Origin: Nymphaea colorata
Lineage: Eukaryota > Streptophyta > Magnoliopsida > Nymphaeales > Nymphaeaceae
Length of the DNA stretch: 64,000 nucleotides
Reading direction: 5' to 3'
Assembly (NCBI RefSeq): GCF_008831285.2
Contig: NC_045151.1
Coordinates: forward strand, 3,655,544 to 3,719,543
Both the position numbers and the translations under genes were made by a program. The notes under the pieces are model-generated. The model saw nothing but the letters and a program-made list of their open reading frames with translations, did no database searches and was not told the DNA's origin. This document shows, in pieces, positions 11,985-24,075 of the stretch (the first letter of the stretch is position 1; the number at the start of each line of letters is the position of its first letter).

Positions 11985-12081
11985 CTACAATGGTTGTCTT
12001 TTCCATACAGTCCAAAAGGATTTTACTACTCAAACTCGTGATCCATAAGGAAAAGGCACTGGAGGTGATTCCATTTTCAAG
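11985..12081 (+). pseudogene. CYP59: CYP59 exon fragment, 5'-damaged
   Basis: Retains the part of the exon from the codons for CLFHTVQK to the end. Two bases differ in the conserved acceptor-side region, and a stop replaces the Ser codon of DPSGKG (taa at about 12047). It is a clear remnant and more diverged than the other copies. Confidence 0.75.
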
Positions 12082-12084
12082 TAA

Positions 12085-12710
12085 GGAAAAATATCTGAAT
12101 TTACGTTAAGTCTGGCTAATCTGGAAGGGTAGATATCTCTGAATCATTTTAATATGTATCAGGCTTTCGGAATCTGACAATTGAAAAAGCATTGCAACTG
12201 GCTCATTTGCACTATCGATATTTGTTGGTGTTCATATTTTAAAACCATATGTGATTGTAAATTCAATCTTACATACTAAAGAGTGTCTCAGACCACTTAA
12301 ATCAGGGATAAAAGCCAGACCATCCTTTTAAAATATCTTAAATAAAATGTGAACATTGCTAACCTAATTGTAACTACTAATTTACTACAAACCATGCTTT
12401 AATTCTAGTGGCTGTTCCACGCTTGCAACTATGTAACATATGTTGTAGCGGATGCACATTGGACAAGTGATCCAAATTAGAGGTGATCTGTCTCTGCAGG
12501 AATTTTTCTTTGTAGGGGTAGAACCATGCTTTCATAATTTTAACCGGGGCCGAAATAAAATTTTTCATATTTTTAGTATAGGTTAAACTAAAATTTATAA
12601 AATTTACATGTAAATTGTTTGAAATTTTAAAAATTTGAGGGGGTGAAAACATTTCTATCTTGTTTTGGATAGTTCATGTTAGACCCAATCCCTGGTATGT
12701 TTAAAGTGTT
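12085..12710. other. Unassigned region
   Basis: Former CYP59 intron followed by DNA that is shared in part with 31560-31920. The minus frame at 12377-12652 has no recognisable domain. Confidence 0.35.
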
Positions 12711-12718
12711 TTAAAGGG

Positions 12719-13123
12719 TAGTGCTGCACACAAGCAGAGTCGAGCAAGCTCAAGCTCGACTCGACCTAACAAAATCGAGCTCAAATTGATTCGTTTAACC
12801 CATTTAACTCGTTTAGGCATTAGCTCGTTGAGCGTTAACTCGTGTAAGCATTAACTCGTGTAAACGTTAATTTGTTTGACTCATGTATTAACTCATATAA
12901 CTTGTGAACCGGTTTTCACAATATTACAGAGGGTATCAGTTTGCAAGTCGAGTCGAATATAAACGAGTCGAGTTCCTGAAACTCGAACTCAATTCATTTA
13001 TAGTTTCAAGCATCTTTGTAAGCTCGAACTCAGCTCGTTTATAAACGAGTCGAGCACGAGCCGAGTTTTTTCAAACGAGTTCGAGTCGAGTTCGAGTTGG
13101 CTTGGCTCATTGTGCAGGCCTAT
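12719..13123. mobile_element. hAT-like MITE with GAGCTCGA-type subterminal repeats
   Basis: A 405-bp insert flanked by the 8-bp duplication ttaaaggg (12711-12718 and 13124-13131). Its ends are tagtgctgcac and gtgcaggccta, an imperfect terminal inverted repeat. The interior is packed with gagctcga/cgagtcgag motifs on both strands and has no ORF. The paralogous site at about 31916-31926 lacks the insert, which gives a clear empty site. The insertion therefore postdates the duplication. Confidence 0.88.
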
Positions 13124-13134
13124 TAAAGGGTTAG

Positions 13135-13420
13135 GAATGTACGACGAGCATGCTCAGCCAGCTCAAGTCACGTATTGCTCGGCTCGAGCTTGAATTGAGC
13201 TTTATGAGGCAAACTCAAAGCTGAACTTGGTAACCCAAGTCCGAGCTCGAGCGCGGTAAACCGAGTCTAAGCTCAATTTTGACTAGTTTAAGCTTGCGCC
13301 ACTTTATTCATTTTTTCTTCAAATGAAATGGAAACTATAAAAATTGTGTTAAAATTCATAAAAATTACCAACACACCCCTAAACATTAACAAACAAGAAT
13401 GATACTGCTGAGTTGAGCTT
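13135..13420. repeat. Older GAGCTCGA-rich element remnant
   Basis: Carries the same kind of cgagctcgag motif as the neighbouring MITE but is shared with 31935-32230, so it was present before the duplication. No ends can be defined. Confidence 0.45.
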
Positions 13421-13625
13421 AAATGAGTCAGGCTCATGTCATTGAACTGGCTCAACTTGTTGTACATCCCTACATAGGACCGTGTACATACGCAGTGGCA
13501 GGTCTGTTATATTGTGTATATAATTGTGTGCATCCAAAATTTGATCACAGGCAACCTCTGCAAGGACACTTCAACAACCATCGACTCACCACTCAAGGAG
13601 CGTGAAGTTAATGGGCGACATGAGC

Positions 13626-13782
13626 TTTGAAGCCTGGGATGAAAAGCTTTTTCTCTCTTGTATTCATTCTCCTCTACCAGACTCACTCTACCATCACCAA
13701 CCACCTTAGCTGCCACTGCCACACTCTCAGCCTCATTGTTAAATCCAAAATCCTGGGCAACCTTTTTTCCCAAACGATGCAT
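13626..13782 (-). pseudogene. Unidentified exon-like segment
   Basis: Open minus-strand frame reading MHRLGKKVAQDFGFNNEAES, then VAVAAKVVGDGRVSLVEEN. The paralogue at 32365-32510 aligns in the same phase but has an in-frame stop after the KKVA codons and other changes. The composition looks coding. I do not recognise the protein, and this is probably a fragment of a gene duplicated with the array. Confidence 0.45.
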
Positions 13783-14209
13783 GGCTTGTTAAGTGCTAAA
13801 ACACAAAAATAATGGACATGCCATTATGCTTACAATTCCGAGAGGAAATTTTGTGCAGTTCAATATCACATACTTCCTGCTAAATATTCATTCTACCCAT
13901 GAAGAGAATGACGACAGGAAAATTCTTTATCTGGGCAGAAGATCGTGCATTTGTCCTTTTGACAAACATTAAAACTTGAATATGGTCCACATGCAAACTA
14001 AGTCAAGATCCAACTGGATAGATGGGAAGATCAAATACTTTCAAAGACGAAGGTTTAATAGAGTTCCCAGTCAAGACTAGAACAGCAAAGGTCTTTAACC
14101 ACAGCCAGAACCGCGGTTATATATTTCAAACCACATACTCATGGCTAAAAATGATACGAGTTCTGGATGTGGCAACTGTGGCTAAAACGTTTTAAGACAC
14201 GGTGCACAG

Positions 14210-14246
14210 AGAGAGAGAGAGAGAGAGAGAAAAGAGAAAGAGAGAT
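14210..14246. repeat. (GA)n microsatellite
   Basis: About 18 nearly perfect GA units, with imperfect GA-rich sequence on the right. Confidence 0.9.
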
Positions 14247-14335
14247 AGAGAGCATTCCTTCACAAATGCAATAATTTTTGTTTAACTCAAATACTGTTGA
14301 CACAGTAAAAATTACATCCACAACTATTTTTCTAG

Positions 14336-14483
14336 TCAATATTGATCACTATCAACTGGTTTGACAAACTTAATGGATTCTCCCTCAACCTCTGCACCTG
14401 CAGCCAATGGAACTATCCAGTTCTTCTCATGTGTCTTTCGACTTTGAAATCCCTCAGATTGGCCTATTCTTAATCGAGGGGAA
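14336..14483 (-). pseudogene. Unidentified 3'-terminal exon-like segment
   Basis: A minus-strand open frame of about 49 codons ending in a TGA at 14336-14338. It reads GQSEGFQSRKTHEKNWIVPL, then AAGAEVEGESIKFVKPVDSD. The sequence after the stop, but not the frame itself, is shared with the 30490-30545 region. The frame looks like a genuine C-terminus. The family is not recognised. Confidence 0.4.
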
Positions 14484-15046
14484 GCTGCTCAACCTAACGA
14501 AAGCAAATTGGTATTGAAGATGCTAGCCTGGGTACGCATGTAGAGGTGGACACAAATCTGAAAAGTTTGACTGATTTGAATGAGGATAAAGTGAACCCAT
14601 CAACTGCAACTTTGAAGCTCCCTTCTGGCAACCACATATGCCTGGTCAATGAAACAAGATACTTGGTAGTATTTAGAACCATAAAAAAGTATGAAATTTC
14701 AATAGAAATCTAATGTCATTTCCATGGTTTCTTTGTGTTTCTAAAATCATAGATTCTGTATGTGTCTGAGGGAATCATTTATAGATACAAAAACTTACTG
14801 TTGTTCTAGTGGAACCAGTTTTCCTGGCTGTGGCTATGTTTCAAACATTGTCTCAAAGAAAATAGACAATGGGAAAAGTATATCAGTTCTAACATAATTA
14901 CGAGAAAAACGAAAGGCCTTGTCTGGCAAAATTATTTGGAAGAAGCTTACCATCCTTTTAAGGTTGAAGTATGCTATGTTATCACAGCATGGAATGCTTC
15001 TATTGATGGTCTGCAAAGTATGCAAGGGCATCTCCTTTTAGTCGAT

Positions 15047-15195
15047 TCAGTGGCTCTCAAGTGTTGAAGGATTGTCTGAATCAATTCCGGTTTTGCCACT
15101 TTCAAAGACGAAGGACCTGGTCGAAACAACCTGATTTTCAAAGGGATCTAGTGCTTCAAAGCATATGATTCTGTCACATAGATAGCCCAAAGTCT
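15047..15195 (-). pseudogene. Unidentified internal exon-like segment
   Basis: Preceded on the minus strand by a good acceptor (TTTTATGTGTGCAG). It is open for some 48 codons and reads TLGYLCDRIICFEALDPFEN, then QVVSTRSFVFESGK. It may belong with the terminal segment at 14336-14483, making part of a minus-strand gene present once in the window. The linking exons could not be settled; 14510-14680 is open on both strands. Confidence 0.4.
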
Positions 15196-15199
15196 GCAC

Positions 15200-16044
15200 A
15201 CATAAAATGGAGAAAGAAAGAAAAACTGATTCAAATCAATAAAATTAAAGATCTAAATTTAGCAATGACTTCAAACATGTTTTCATCTTATTATGGTTCA
15301 TCCCAAAAATAGAAAACTTTGGACAGTCGTCTGATAATGCATTTAAGGCCCTTGAAATGTCTGACACAATTTTACTTTCCTTCTCCATCATTAAGTGATT
15401 CCTCACCTTTTTCCCGAAATTTCAGCAGACTTTATTATGTTCATCTTCATCATGATTCAGATAGGTGGGATTCCACAAGAAAAACCCACTTTCTAGTGAC
15501 CATTTCATTCAGCCCATGCCCTAGACATGATTACAAATTACAGAAGAAAAAGGAAGAGAAAAAGCTTCCATACCCTAAGAACAGCCATTGTTTTGCCATA
15601 CTCCTTCTATAGTTCATGCATGTACTTGCTACTTCTTTCTCTTTTATGTGAAGATGTTCCATCATGTACTCAATGGTGGAGCCATAAAATTTTGGGTGAG
15701 GGGCACAAATTCAAAAACTCTCATTCTTTTAAGGGAACTAGCACTTAGAAATGAGCAAATACATGACAACACCAATTTTGAAATAAATAAACTTGAAGGG
15801 CTAGTATGGGGAACAACCCACACCTGCCTACATGTGGCCCTGATACTGGATCAGCATGTACTCTGCAATGACAATTTTTTCACATTTCATATGCTGAATT
15901 AGGAAAAGAACAAATGAATCTTAACTTCATGGTCTACCACAGAAAACCGGTTGTTTTAGAAGTAGTATAAAACAAAGGACTCACAAAAAGAAGTAAATGT
16001 CTATTTCTATTTTTACAGAACTATCAATTATATATGGGTCTAAA
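15200..16044. other. Unassigned region before the duplicated block
   Basis: The part at 15245-15480 is shared with 30830-31080. The remainder is unique in the window. The plus frames here have no recognisable domain. Confidence 0.35.
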
Positions 16045-16564
16045 CATTCAGATAACTCTGGCCCACATAGTGAACACACATGAAGGTAAAAAGAGATTAG
16101 CTTCTATTATTCTTCTTCATAATAATTTTAGGCCTGCATTAATGGACTAGAGTATATCATACCGTCATCCATCTCTATATCAGAGAGAACATTATTTCAA
16201 AAAATGAGAACACCAAAAGATCTTCTACTTCGATCTTTAGCTCCTAACAACGAAAATAACAAAGAGATTTTCCTTTTCATGAACCAAGAAATTTTTGCAT
16301 ATCATGTGGCTTCAAAAGATAAAGTACCTTGCATGGCCTCACAAAAATGTGTACATGGAATCACTTCTTACGATATTTTGGGATTTTGAAATACCAAGAG
16401 AAGTTGCTAAAGGGCTGCGACCCTTCTTTTTTTTCACAAGAACATGGCCACCTAGAAAACTGACTTGCCAGTGTTTCTTAATTTGTTTGTATAAGACTAA
16501 AGCTGATTCATTTCATAAGCCAAATAAGATGAAATTTTGCATGAAAAAGAGATGCAACATAAAA

Positions 16565-17370
16565 GCCTGTGCATGCATGGAAAACAAGTAGAGTGAAACA
16601 GGGAATATAGAGATCCTTTTGAGGAGACAAGTAAAGCTGACAACATATAGAGAAATGGTCATGAACAGCAGGACACAGACCTCTGGAGTGCCACCATCAA
16701 GGACGATGACGTCAAATTAAGATGAGCTCCCCTCTTGCACCCACCAGTCCACCAGCACTGCCACATTCATATAATAGGTAAAGCAAGAGATAAGAAAATT
16801 GAACTCTCTGCAGTAAATTGCACAAGGCAAGTAAAAATATTTCAAATGGTTGAGCAGTTAACTAAAACCATTACCTTTAATAGCAGGTTTATATATAAGT
16901 CAATCATCAAAGTGAGTTTTTCTTCATTTTCATTGAGCTGATACAATATCCACCTGAAAGGAATTAAGGATTTTAAAAGCTAAAATGCCACCTCAGAACG
17001 TGTACGTCATCCTTAGAACAGGAAAAAAGTAGTATATAGAGAGAAAAAAGAGGAACACGACAAAATGAGGTGTCTCTGAGGTTTCGAAGTACATTGCCTG
17101 GACACCACTGCCTAAAGCGATTTGTTACACAGGAAGACAATAAAAGTGGAATTAGAACTAGAAATCCAAAGTAAATAATCACAGCAGATCAACATAACAG
17201 GTTCTTAAACTTCGCATAGTAGAATCAGTCTAGATCCAAGATCATTTCAAAAAACCAGGGAACAAAACACTGCAAAAATTGTTACCTATAAGCAGGTCAT
17301 TAAGAATAAACTCTTCGACAAAGAAACGAGTACTTATGCCAATAAAAAGAGAGAAAAAATCCGAAAGTGA
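16565..17370 (-). repeat. S module, copy a'
   Basis: The exon-like segment is at 16875-16953. It matches copy a apart from run lengths. Confidence 0.7.
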
Positions 17371-17977
17371 CTGAAGCAACTAACTACATTATGGATCAAC
17401 AAACTCGAAACCAGGATAGCATATGGTTATTTCACTCAATTACTTATGATTTTATACCTTTCATATTCTTGATGGATGTTATCAAAGAATTATCAATAGT
17501 ATAGCTAATTATGCATGTTCTTTCTGTGATTTCTTAGAGTCAACGTGTACTTTTCTTGTGCTTTAGTTTTTTGAATGCTTAATCGCAACTGCTTCCCTTG
17601 CAAGCTCCATCAGCATTATCTAGTGTCTGCAGTACCCTTCCCACCCACCATCTGTGCCAGATTTATATAACAGGTAAAGCAGGAGGCAAGAAAATTGAAC
17701 TCTCTACAGTACCAGTGTACATGGCATGTAAGAACATTTTAAATGGCTAAGCAATTACTTAGAAGCTACTGTCCTGAATAGCAAGTTTTTATTTAAATCA
17801 AACACAAAAGTACCTTTTTCTTCATTTTCATTCGGATGATATAGCATCCACTGAAAAGAATTAGGGCTGTTAAAAGTAAAAATGCCACCTTAAAAGTTGT
17901 ACATCATTGTTAGAACAGGAAGAAGAAGTGTACAAGGGATATGAAAGAGGAACAAGACAAGATGAGGTGCCTCTGAG

Positions 17978-18657
17978 CAATGTTATCCGTATCGTACGAT
18001 ACGAATGTGTATCGTACAATACGTATCGTCCGTATCAACAAAAACGATACGATACGAGTTATACGCACGACGACCCCTTTTTTGCGTCTTTTTTTTTAAA
18101 ACCTACGCTCCTCTCTCTCTCTTCTATTGTTTCTAAACACTGCAAGAGACGTGGCAGGGAGATATTTTCTCCATTTGCATCAAGATTTGCCGGTGAAGAA
18201 GCTCTTTATTTCTTGTTGTGGGGAGTCTCGGGACGGTGGGAAGCTTGGAGAAAGAGGGTTTTTTGCTAAAAAATAACTCATTTTGTCGTTGAATCGTTCA
18301 TTTCTCTTATTTCCTACATTTATTTGTATGTTTTTACTTGTTTTGTGAAGATATAATGTCGTATCCTGCATGGCAGTGGTGTACAAGGGTGAATCCCAAA
18401 GATAGGTTAAGAGTTAAGTGAAATTATTGTAAGCAAATCATATCAGGATTTTCTTGATTTTTTCTGATTTTTACTTGTTTTTTCGGATTTCGTTTTGAAA
18501 TTATTATGATTTTTTGGAATTTTTTATGATTTTTTAATATTTTTTAAAAATTAAAAATTAATTTTACGATACGTTATGATACATTTACGATACGTTACGA
18601 TGCGGCATATAGGTCGGCCCGACCGATACGCGATACGCTACTCCAGTGATAACATTG
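17978..18657 (+). mobile_element. Non-autonomous hAT element, duplicate copy
   Basis: Same insertion as 1939-2622, with cctctgag duplications at 17970-17977 and 18658-18665 and the BED-like remnant starting at the ATG at 18356. The identical site and duplication show that it is the same insertion event carried in the long direct repeat. Confidence 0.88.
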
Positions 18658-19465
18658 CCTCTGAGGTTCCGAAGTATGTTGTCTGGACACGATTGCCTAA
18701 AGCAATTTGTTACAAAGGAAGAGAGTAAAAATGAAATTAGAGCTACATATCTAAAAGAAAATAACAACAGCAGGTTAACATAATAGTGCTTAATCTTTGA
18801 AGCATAGAATCGGTTTTAGATCCACGAAAATTTCAAAAACCAGAAAATGAAATACCGCAAAAACTGTAACATACAAGAAAGTCAATAAGAATAAAGCGTT
18901 CTAGTCATGAATTGAGCCCGATTTGGCTCAACTTGTTGTGCATCCCTACATAGGACCGTGTAGATGCACTGTGGCAGGTCTGTTATATTTTGCTATACTA
19001 ATGTACTTTTAAATCCTATATAACGTGTGGTTAAAATTGACCTGATTTTCTGTGTATCCAAAATTTTGGGCATGGGCAACCTCTACAAGGACACCTCAAC
19101 TGCCACCAGGCTCACCACTCAGAGAGCATGATTTGTTAAGTGCTAGAACATAAAAATAATGGACATGTCATTATGCTTACAATTCCAAGAGGAAATTTTG
19201 TGCAGTTCAATATCACATACTTCCTGGTAAATATTCATTCTGCCCATGAAGAGAATGACGACAGGAAAAGTTCTTTATCTGGGTAGAAGATGGTGCATTT
19301 GTCCTTTTGACAACGCATTAAAATTTGAACATGGTCCATGGCCATCTAGAAAACCGACTTGCCAATGTTTCTTAATTTGTTTGTGTAAGACTAAAGCTGA
19401 GGACAGGCATCCTTTCATAAGCCAAATAAGATGAAATTTTTCATTAAAAAGAAATGCGCCATAAA

Positions 19466-20085
19466 AGCTTGTGCATGCATGGGAAACAAACGAGTGAAAC
19501 AGGGGATTAGACAAACTATAAACAACTGGTCATGGACAGCAGGACCCAGACGTCTGGAGTGCCACCATCAAGGCTGATGACGTCAAATTAAGATGACCTC
19601 TGCAGCCTCTTGCTCCCACAAGTCCACCAGCACTGCCACATTTATATAATAGGTAAACCAGGATGTAAGAAAATTGAACTCTCTGCAGTAACATTGCACA
19701 AGGCATGTAAAAAACATTTCAAATGGTTGAGCAATTAACTAAAAATTATTACCTTGAATAGTAGGTTTATATATAAGTCAATAATCAAAGTGAGTTTCTT
19801 TCCATTTTCATTGAGCTGATACAATATCCACCTGAAAGGAATTAGGGCTTTTAAAAGTAAAAGTGCCACCTCAAAACATGTACATCATCCTTAGAACAGG
19901 AAAAAAGAAGTATATAGAGAGAAAAAAAAGGAACACAGACAAAATGAGGTGTCTCTGAGGTTCCAAAGTACATTGCCTGCACAACACTGTATAAAGCAAT
20001 TTGTTACACAGGAAGGCAATAAAAGCGGAATTAGAACTAGAAATCTAAAGTAAACAACCACAGCAGATCAACATAGCTGTTTTAT
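19466..20085 (-). repeat. S module, copy b'
   Basis: The exon-like segment is at 19753-19831. It starts the shortest tandem unit (19466-21338), which lacks the U and MADS modules. Confidence 0.7.
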
Positions 20086-20114
20086 GCGCTTCAAAGAATA
20101 GGTTAACCAAAAAT

Positions 20115-20530
20115 TGAAAAAAAAACTGCAAAAAAACCAGCCTTGTTAAAGAAAAACACATTTTAAACACATTTTCTCGCATTTTCTGGTGTTTTTTCAC
20201 ATTTTTATAACTGGATTCTTATTTTCGTACTTTACTCATTTTACTTTTAGATTTGTTTTCCAAATTTTTGAAATTTGCTGAGATTTTCCCCAGACTTTAA
20301 ACTTTACCATACCTGAGAAAAACCTCACTGTATAATGATATTTATGACCATGCATAGACTTGTTGATGTTAGTGAAATTGCTTCTTTAGGAACAGGCAAA
20401 CACATAAGCATTTCAAATGATCAAAGTATAAATTGTTTTTACCAAATTATGCATTAGAAAAAAGGCCCTTCATTCCTTGGAGCATGAAAATTCTGTTTCT
20501 GGGATAAGGGCTACCAGTCATTAGAATGCA
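20115..20530. repeat. T module, copy 3
   Basis: Duplicate of 4085-4510. Confidence 0.6.
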
Positions 20531-20943
20531 TTTACATGTCGTGCAGATGGGTGTGAAACCGTTGTGGAACAATGAGGCAATATGTTAACTTTTGGGGACT
20601 GTTAGATGGTAAAGTAGTTCTTTAAAATATGGAACTCATCCAATATCTACATTTCTCATGTTTTTTAAATGTAATCCTGTTTTCCTGAAATGCAATTTTC
20701 CTGTATGCCATCATTTTTTGCAATTGTTGCTGCATTACAGGGAGCAAGCACGTCTTTTATGCATAGATCCAGAAATGCTAATCTTTTATGGAAGTGCCTA
20801 GGTTTCATATCTGTTCTCAAAAATTCTAGAAGTTCCAGTTACTTAGTTTTGTCAGAATATTGGAAGTTTTTGTAACAATAGTTAATGAAGGACCCAATGA
20901 TCCTTTTCACCAGAATTTTTAACTTCTCGTCTGCTCAACACAG

Positions 20944-21048
20944 GATCAAATACTACAATAGTTGCCTTTTCCATACAGTCCATAAGTATTTTACTGCTCA
21001 AACTGGTGATCCATCAAGAAAAGGCACTGGAGGTGATTCCATTTACAA
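20944..21048 (+). pseudogene. CYP59: CYP59 exon fragment
   Basis: An intact 105-nt exon with acceptor and GTAAGG donor. It is open in the CYP59 phase, and SRKGTGG replaces SGKGTGG. The following intron ends at the S-module fusion at 21335-21338, so the next CYP59 exon is missing. An isolated exon of this kind cannot give a PPIase. Confidence 0.85.
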
Positions 21049-21335
21049 GTAAGGAAAAATAACTGAATTTTCGTTTACGTCTGGCTAATCTAGATGGGAA
21101 GATATCTCTGAATCATTTTAATATATATCAGGCTTTTGGACTCTGACCATTGAAAAACCATTGCAACTGACTCAGTACCAAAATTGACATGAGTAACCAC
21201 TTGTAGGCATAGACTAAAAACTATATATGTTTATTGACGTGAAGTTGATTTCACGTCACCTAGCTGAAAGAAAACTTCTCTTTCGCATGGATTGGTTGGG
21301 TTTAGCTATATGTTTGATCATTCCACATTTGATCT

Positions 21336-22145
21336 GCATGGGAAACAAACGAGTGAAACAGGGGATATAGACAAACTATAAACAACTGGTAATGGACAGC
21401 AGGACCCAGACCTCTGGAATGCCACCATCAAGGCTGATGACGTCAAATTAAGATGAGCTCTGCAGCCTCTAGCACCCACCAGTCCACCAGCACTGCCACA
21501 TTCATATAATAGATAAAGCAGGAGGTAAGACAATTGAACTCTCTGCAGTGACATTGCACAAGGCATGTAAAAAATATTTCAAATGGTTGAGCAATTAACT
21601 AAAACCCATTACCTTTAATAGCAGGTTTATATATAAGTCAATCATCAAAGTGAGTTTTTCTTCATTTTCATTGAGCTGATACAATATCCACCTGAAAGGA
21701 ATTAAGGATTTTAAAAGCTAAAATGCCACCTCAGAACGTGTACATCATCCTTAGAACAGGAAAAAAGAAGTATATAGAGAGAAAAAAGAGGAACACGACA
21801 AAATGAGGTGTCTCTGAGGTTTCGAAGTACATTGCCTGGACACCACTGCCTAAAGCGATTTGTTACACAGGAAGGCAATAAAAGTGGAATTAGAACTAGA
21901 AATCTAAAGTAAATAACCACAACAGATCAACGTAGCAGATTAATTTTGCAGATTAGAATCAGTTCTTGATCCAAGAAAATTTCAAAAACCAGAGGAGGAA
22001 TCACTGCAAAAACTGTTACCTAAAAGCAGGCCATTAAGAATAAACTGCTCCACAGAGAAACAAGCGCTTATGCCAATAAAAAGAAAGAAAAAAAAGGCAG
22101 AAAGTGACTGAAGCAGCAAACTATATTATGGATCAACAAACACGA
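21336..22145 (-). repeat. S module, copy c'
   Basis: The exon-like segment is at 21613-21691. The second candidate exon (RVQLSYLLLYLLYECGSAGG), upstream of about 21560 on the plus strand, stays open for over 50 codons. This is the start of the tandem unit 21339-25253. Confidence 0.7.
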
Positions 22146-22154
22146 AACTAGGAT

Positions 22155-22265
22155 GGCATCTGTGATGCAGTAAGCTCAGGATCCTGCTGATTTGCCGTAA
22201 AGCGACTAAATTTACCATCCACCAGAGCAACTTCTGTCTTTTGAACTTCAATCTGCTGCAAAGGC
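22155..22265 (-). pseudogene. U module exon-like segment, copy 2
   Basis: Matches 6114-6225 in the duplicated block. Open phase retained. Confidence 0.5.
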
Positions 22266-23345
22266 ATCTAGCGGACTAGCACAACAGCATCAATCTTGAC
22301 ACAAATAATGGGCAGCCAACATCAAAAATAGTACCACAACCGGTCATATAACAAACTAAAAAAGGAACTAAGAGGATTTCCTACCTACACGAAAATGAAA
22401 CTCATGCTGCTCCTATCCATGTGCGAAGAAAAGTAATGACAGACCAACATTGCCATAAAATTTGCCTAAAACCAGAGGAAATTGAACCAGTTGCATCACG
22501 TTAAAACCATAAAAAGAAATCGAGCAATTGACGTGTGGAATGAACTTGGCTTATGAAATCAGATAAGGACACTTTATTCAAAATGAAATCACATTGACGT
22601 CCAATTTTCGTTGATGTGGTTGATGTGATTTTGCACGTTTAGCTACAACATATTTTTTTCTTTTTCTGTTCTGTTTCCTGCAATTGCACTGCCTCTATAT
22701 TCTTTTCACCTTTTGCACTACCTCCAATACTCTGCCTTTTTTTTTTCAGTTTTTCTTCTGTTTCTTCTACTGGTAAATATGGTTAGTTCATCTCAATTAC
22801 TTATGATTTTTATAGTTTCTTTTATAACTTTCGTATTCCTGATCGATGTTAGGAAAGAATTATAAATAGTATAGCTAACATGTATGTTCTTTCTGTGATT
22901 TTCTTAAAGTCAAGCGTGTCCTTTCTTGTCTTTTTTTTTTTTGAATGCTTAATCAAAACTGATTCCCGGCAAACTCCATCAGCATTATGTGGTGTCTGCA
23001 GTACCCTTCCCAACTTCCATCTAGCCAATATTGGCATGCTATTGGTACAGGTAGCTAGTCCTTATACCTGTGGAACCAGGCTTTTTTTTTTTCATTTGTC
23101 AAGTAATGGTGAAATTCCATGAACCAAACAACACACCTACAGCTCTTTATTTGATCATAAAAGAATGATTTACAAAATGTGGGGAAAACCACAGGAGATA
23201 CAACATGAGGACCTCTAGACAGAAATACTGCGGCAACCAAAACATATGCACACTAAAGAATGAGAAATGAATGTGAGACCCAAAAAATTTGAAAAAGGCA
23301 CAGCCACCAAGAACTTGAGGAACTAACTGGTTTGACCATTATGCT

Positions 23346-23586
23346 TCAGGAGAAGAGGGGCGACAGGATGAGGGCACCTTCGAACGCGTCCATCTCCAAA
23401 CTGTCAAGACCGTCGTTCCAGCTGAATGAGGGTGGTGGCGATGAAAGGAGAGCGTCAATTGATGGCGAGGGCGGTGGAGGCAAGCTGGATGAATCGAAAA
23501 AACTGCTGCAACTCCCAGAACCATAGAGGCTTGAGTGCACCGACTGCTGTTCTTCCACCATCGATTGGCCAAGGGACGAGTCCGGA
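23346..23586 (-). pseudogene. 5'-truncated M-type MADS-box fragment, duplicate copy
   Basis: Same as 7290-7530. It keeps the acidic, Ser/Pro-rich C-terminal tail of the family but no MADS domain. Beyond 23586 the sequence joins a short piece resembling 26185-26215 and then the T module, so the MADS domain was lost by an internal deletion within this unit. Confidence 0.88.
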
Positions 23587-23689
23587 AATCAGGTCTGCAT
23601 CAATCTCGACACAAGTAATGAGGTCAACCAAGCAGATCAACATAGCTATTTTATGCGCTTCAAAAAATAGGTCACCCAAAATTCGAAAA

Positions 23690-24075
23690 AAAGACTGCAA
23701 AAAAACCTGCCTTGTTAAAGAAAAACACATTTTTTCGCATTTTCTGGCATTTTTTCACATTTTTATTAATGGATTCTTATTTTCGTATTTTACTCATTTT
23801 ACTTTTTGATTTGTTTTCTAAATTCTTGAAATTTTCCGAGATTTTCCCTTGACTTTAAACTTTACTATACCTAAGAAAAACCTTGCTGTATAATGATATT
23901 TATGATGACGCATAGACTTGTTGATGTTAGTGAAATTGCTTATTTAGATAGAAGCAAACACATAAGCATTTCAAATGATCAAACTATAAATGGTTTTTAC
24001 CAAATTATGCATTAGAAAAAAGGCCCTTCATTCCTTGTAGCATGCAAATTCTGTTTCTGGGATAAGGGCTACCAG
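23690..24075. repeat. T module, copy 4
   Basis: Diverged by scattered substitutions from copy 3. This shows what true paralogues look like in this array. Confidence 0.6.

Larger units (their letters stand above)
16045..23694 (+). repeat. Long direct repeat, copy 2
   Basis: Counterpart of 1-7637, 13 bases longer in total. Where the two copies differ, this one more often keeps an open frame (for example in the CYP59 exon at 20944), so it is the better-quality copy. Unlike copy 1 it continues past the duplicated end into the T module at 23690. Confidence 0.93.
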
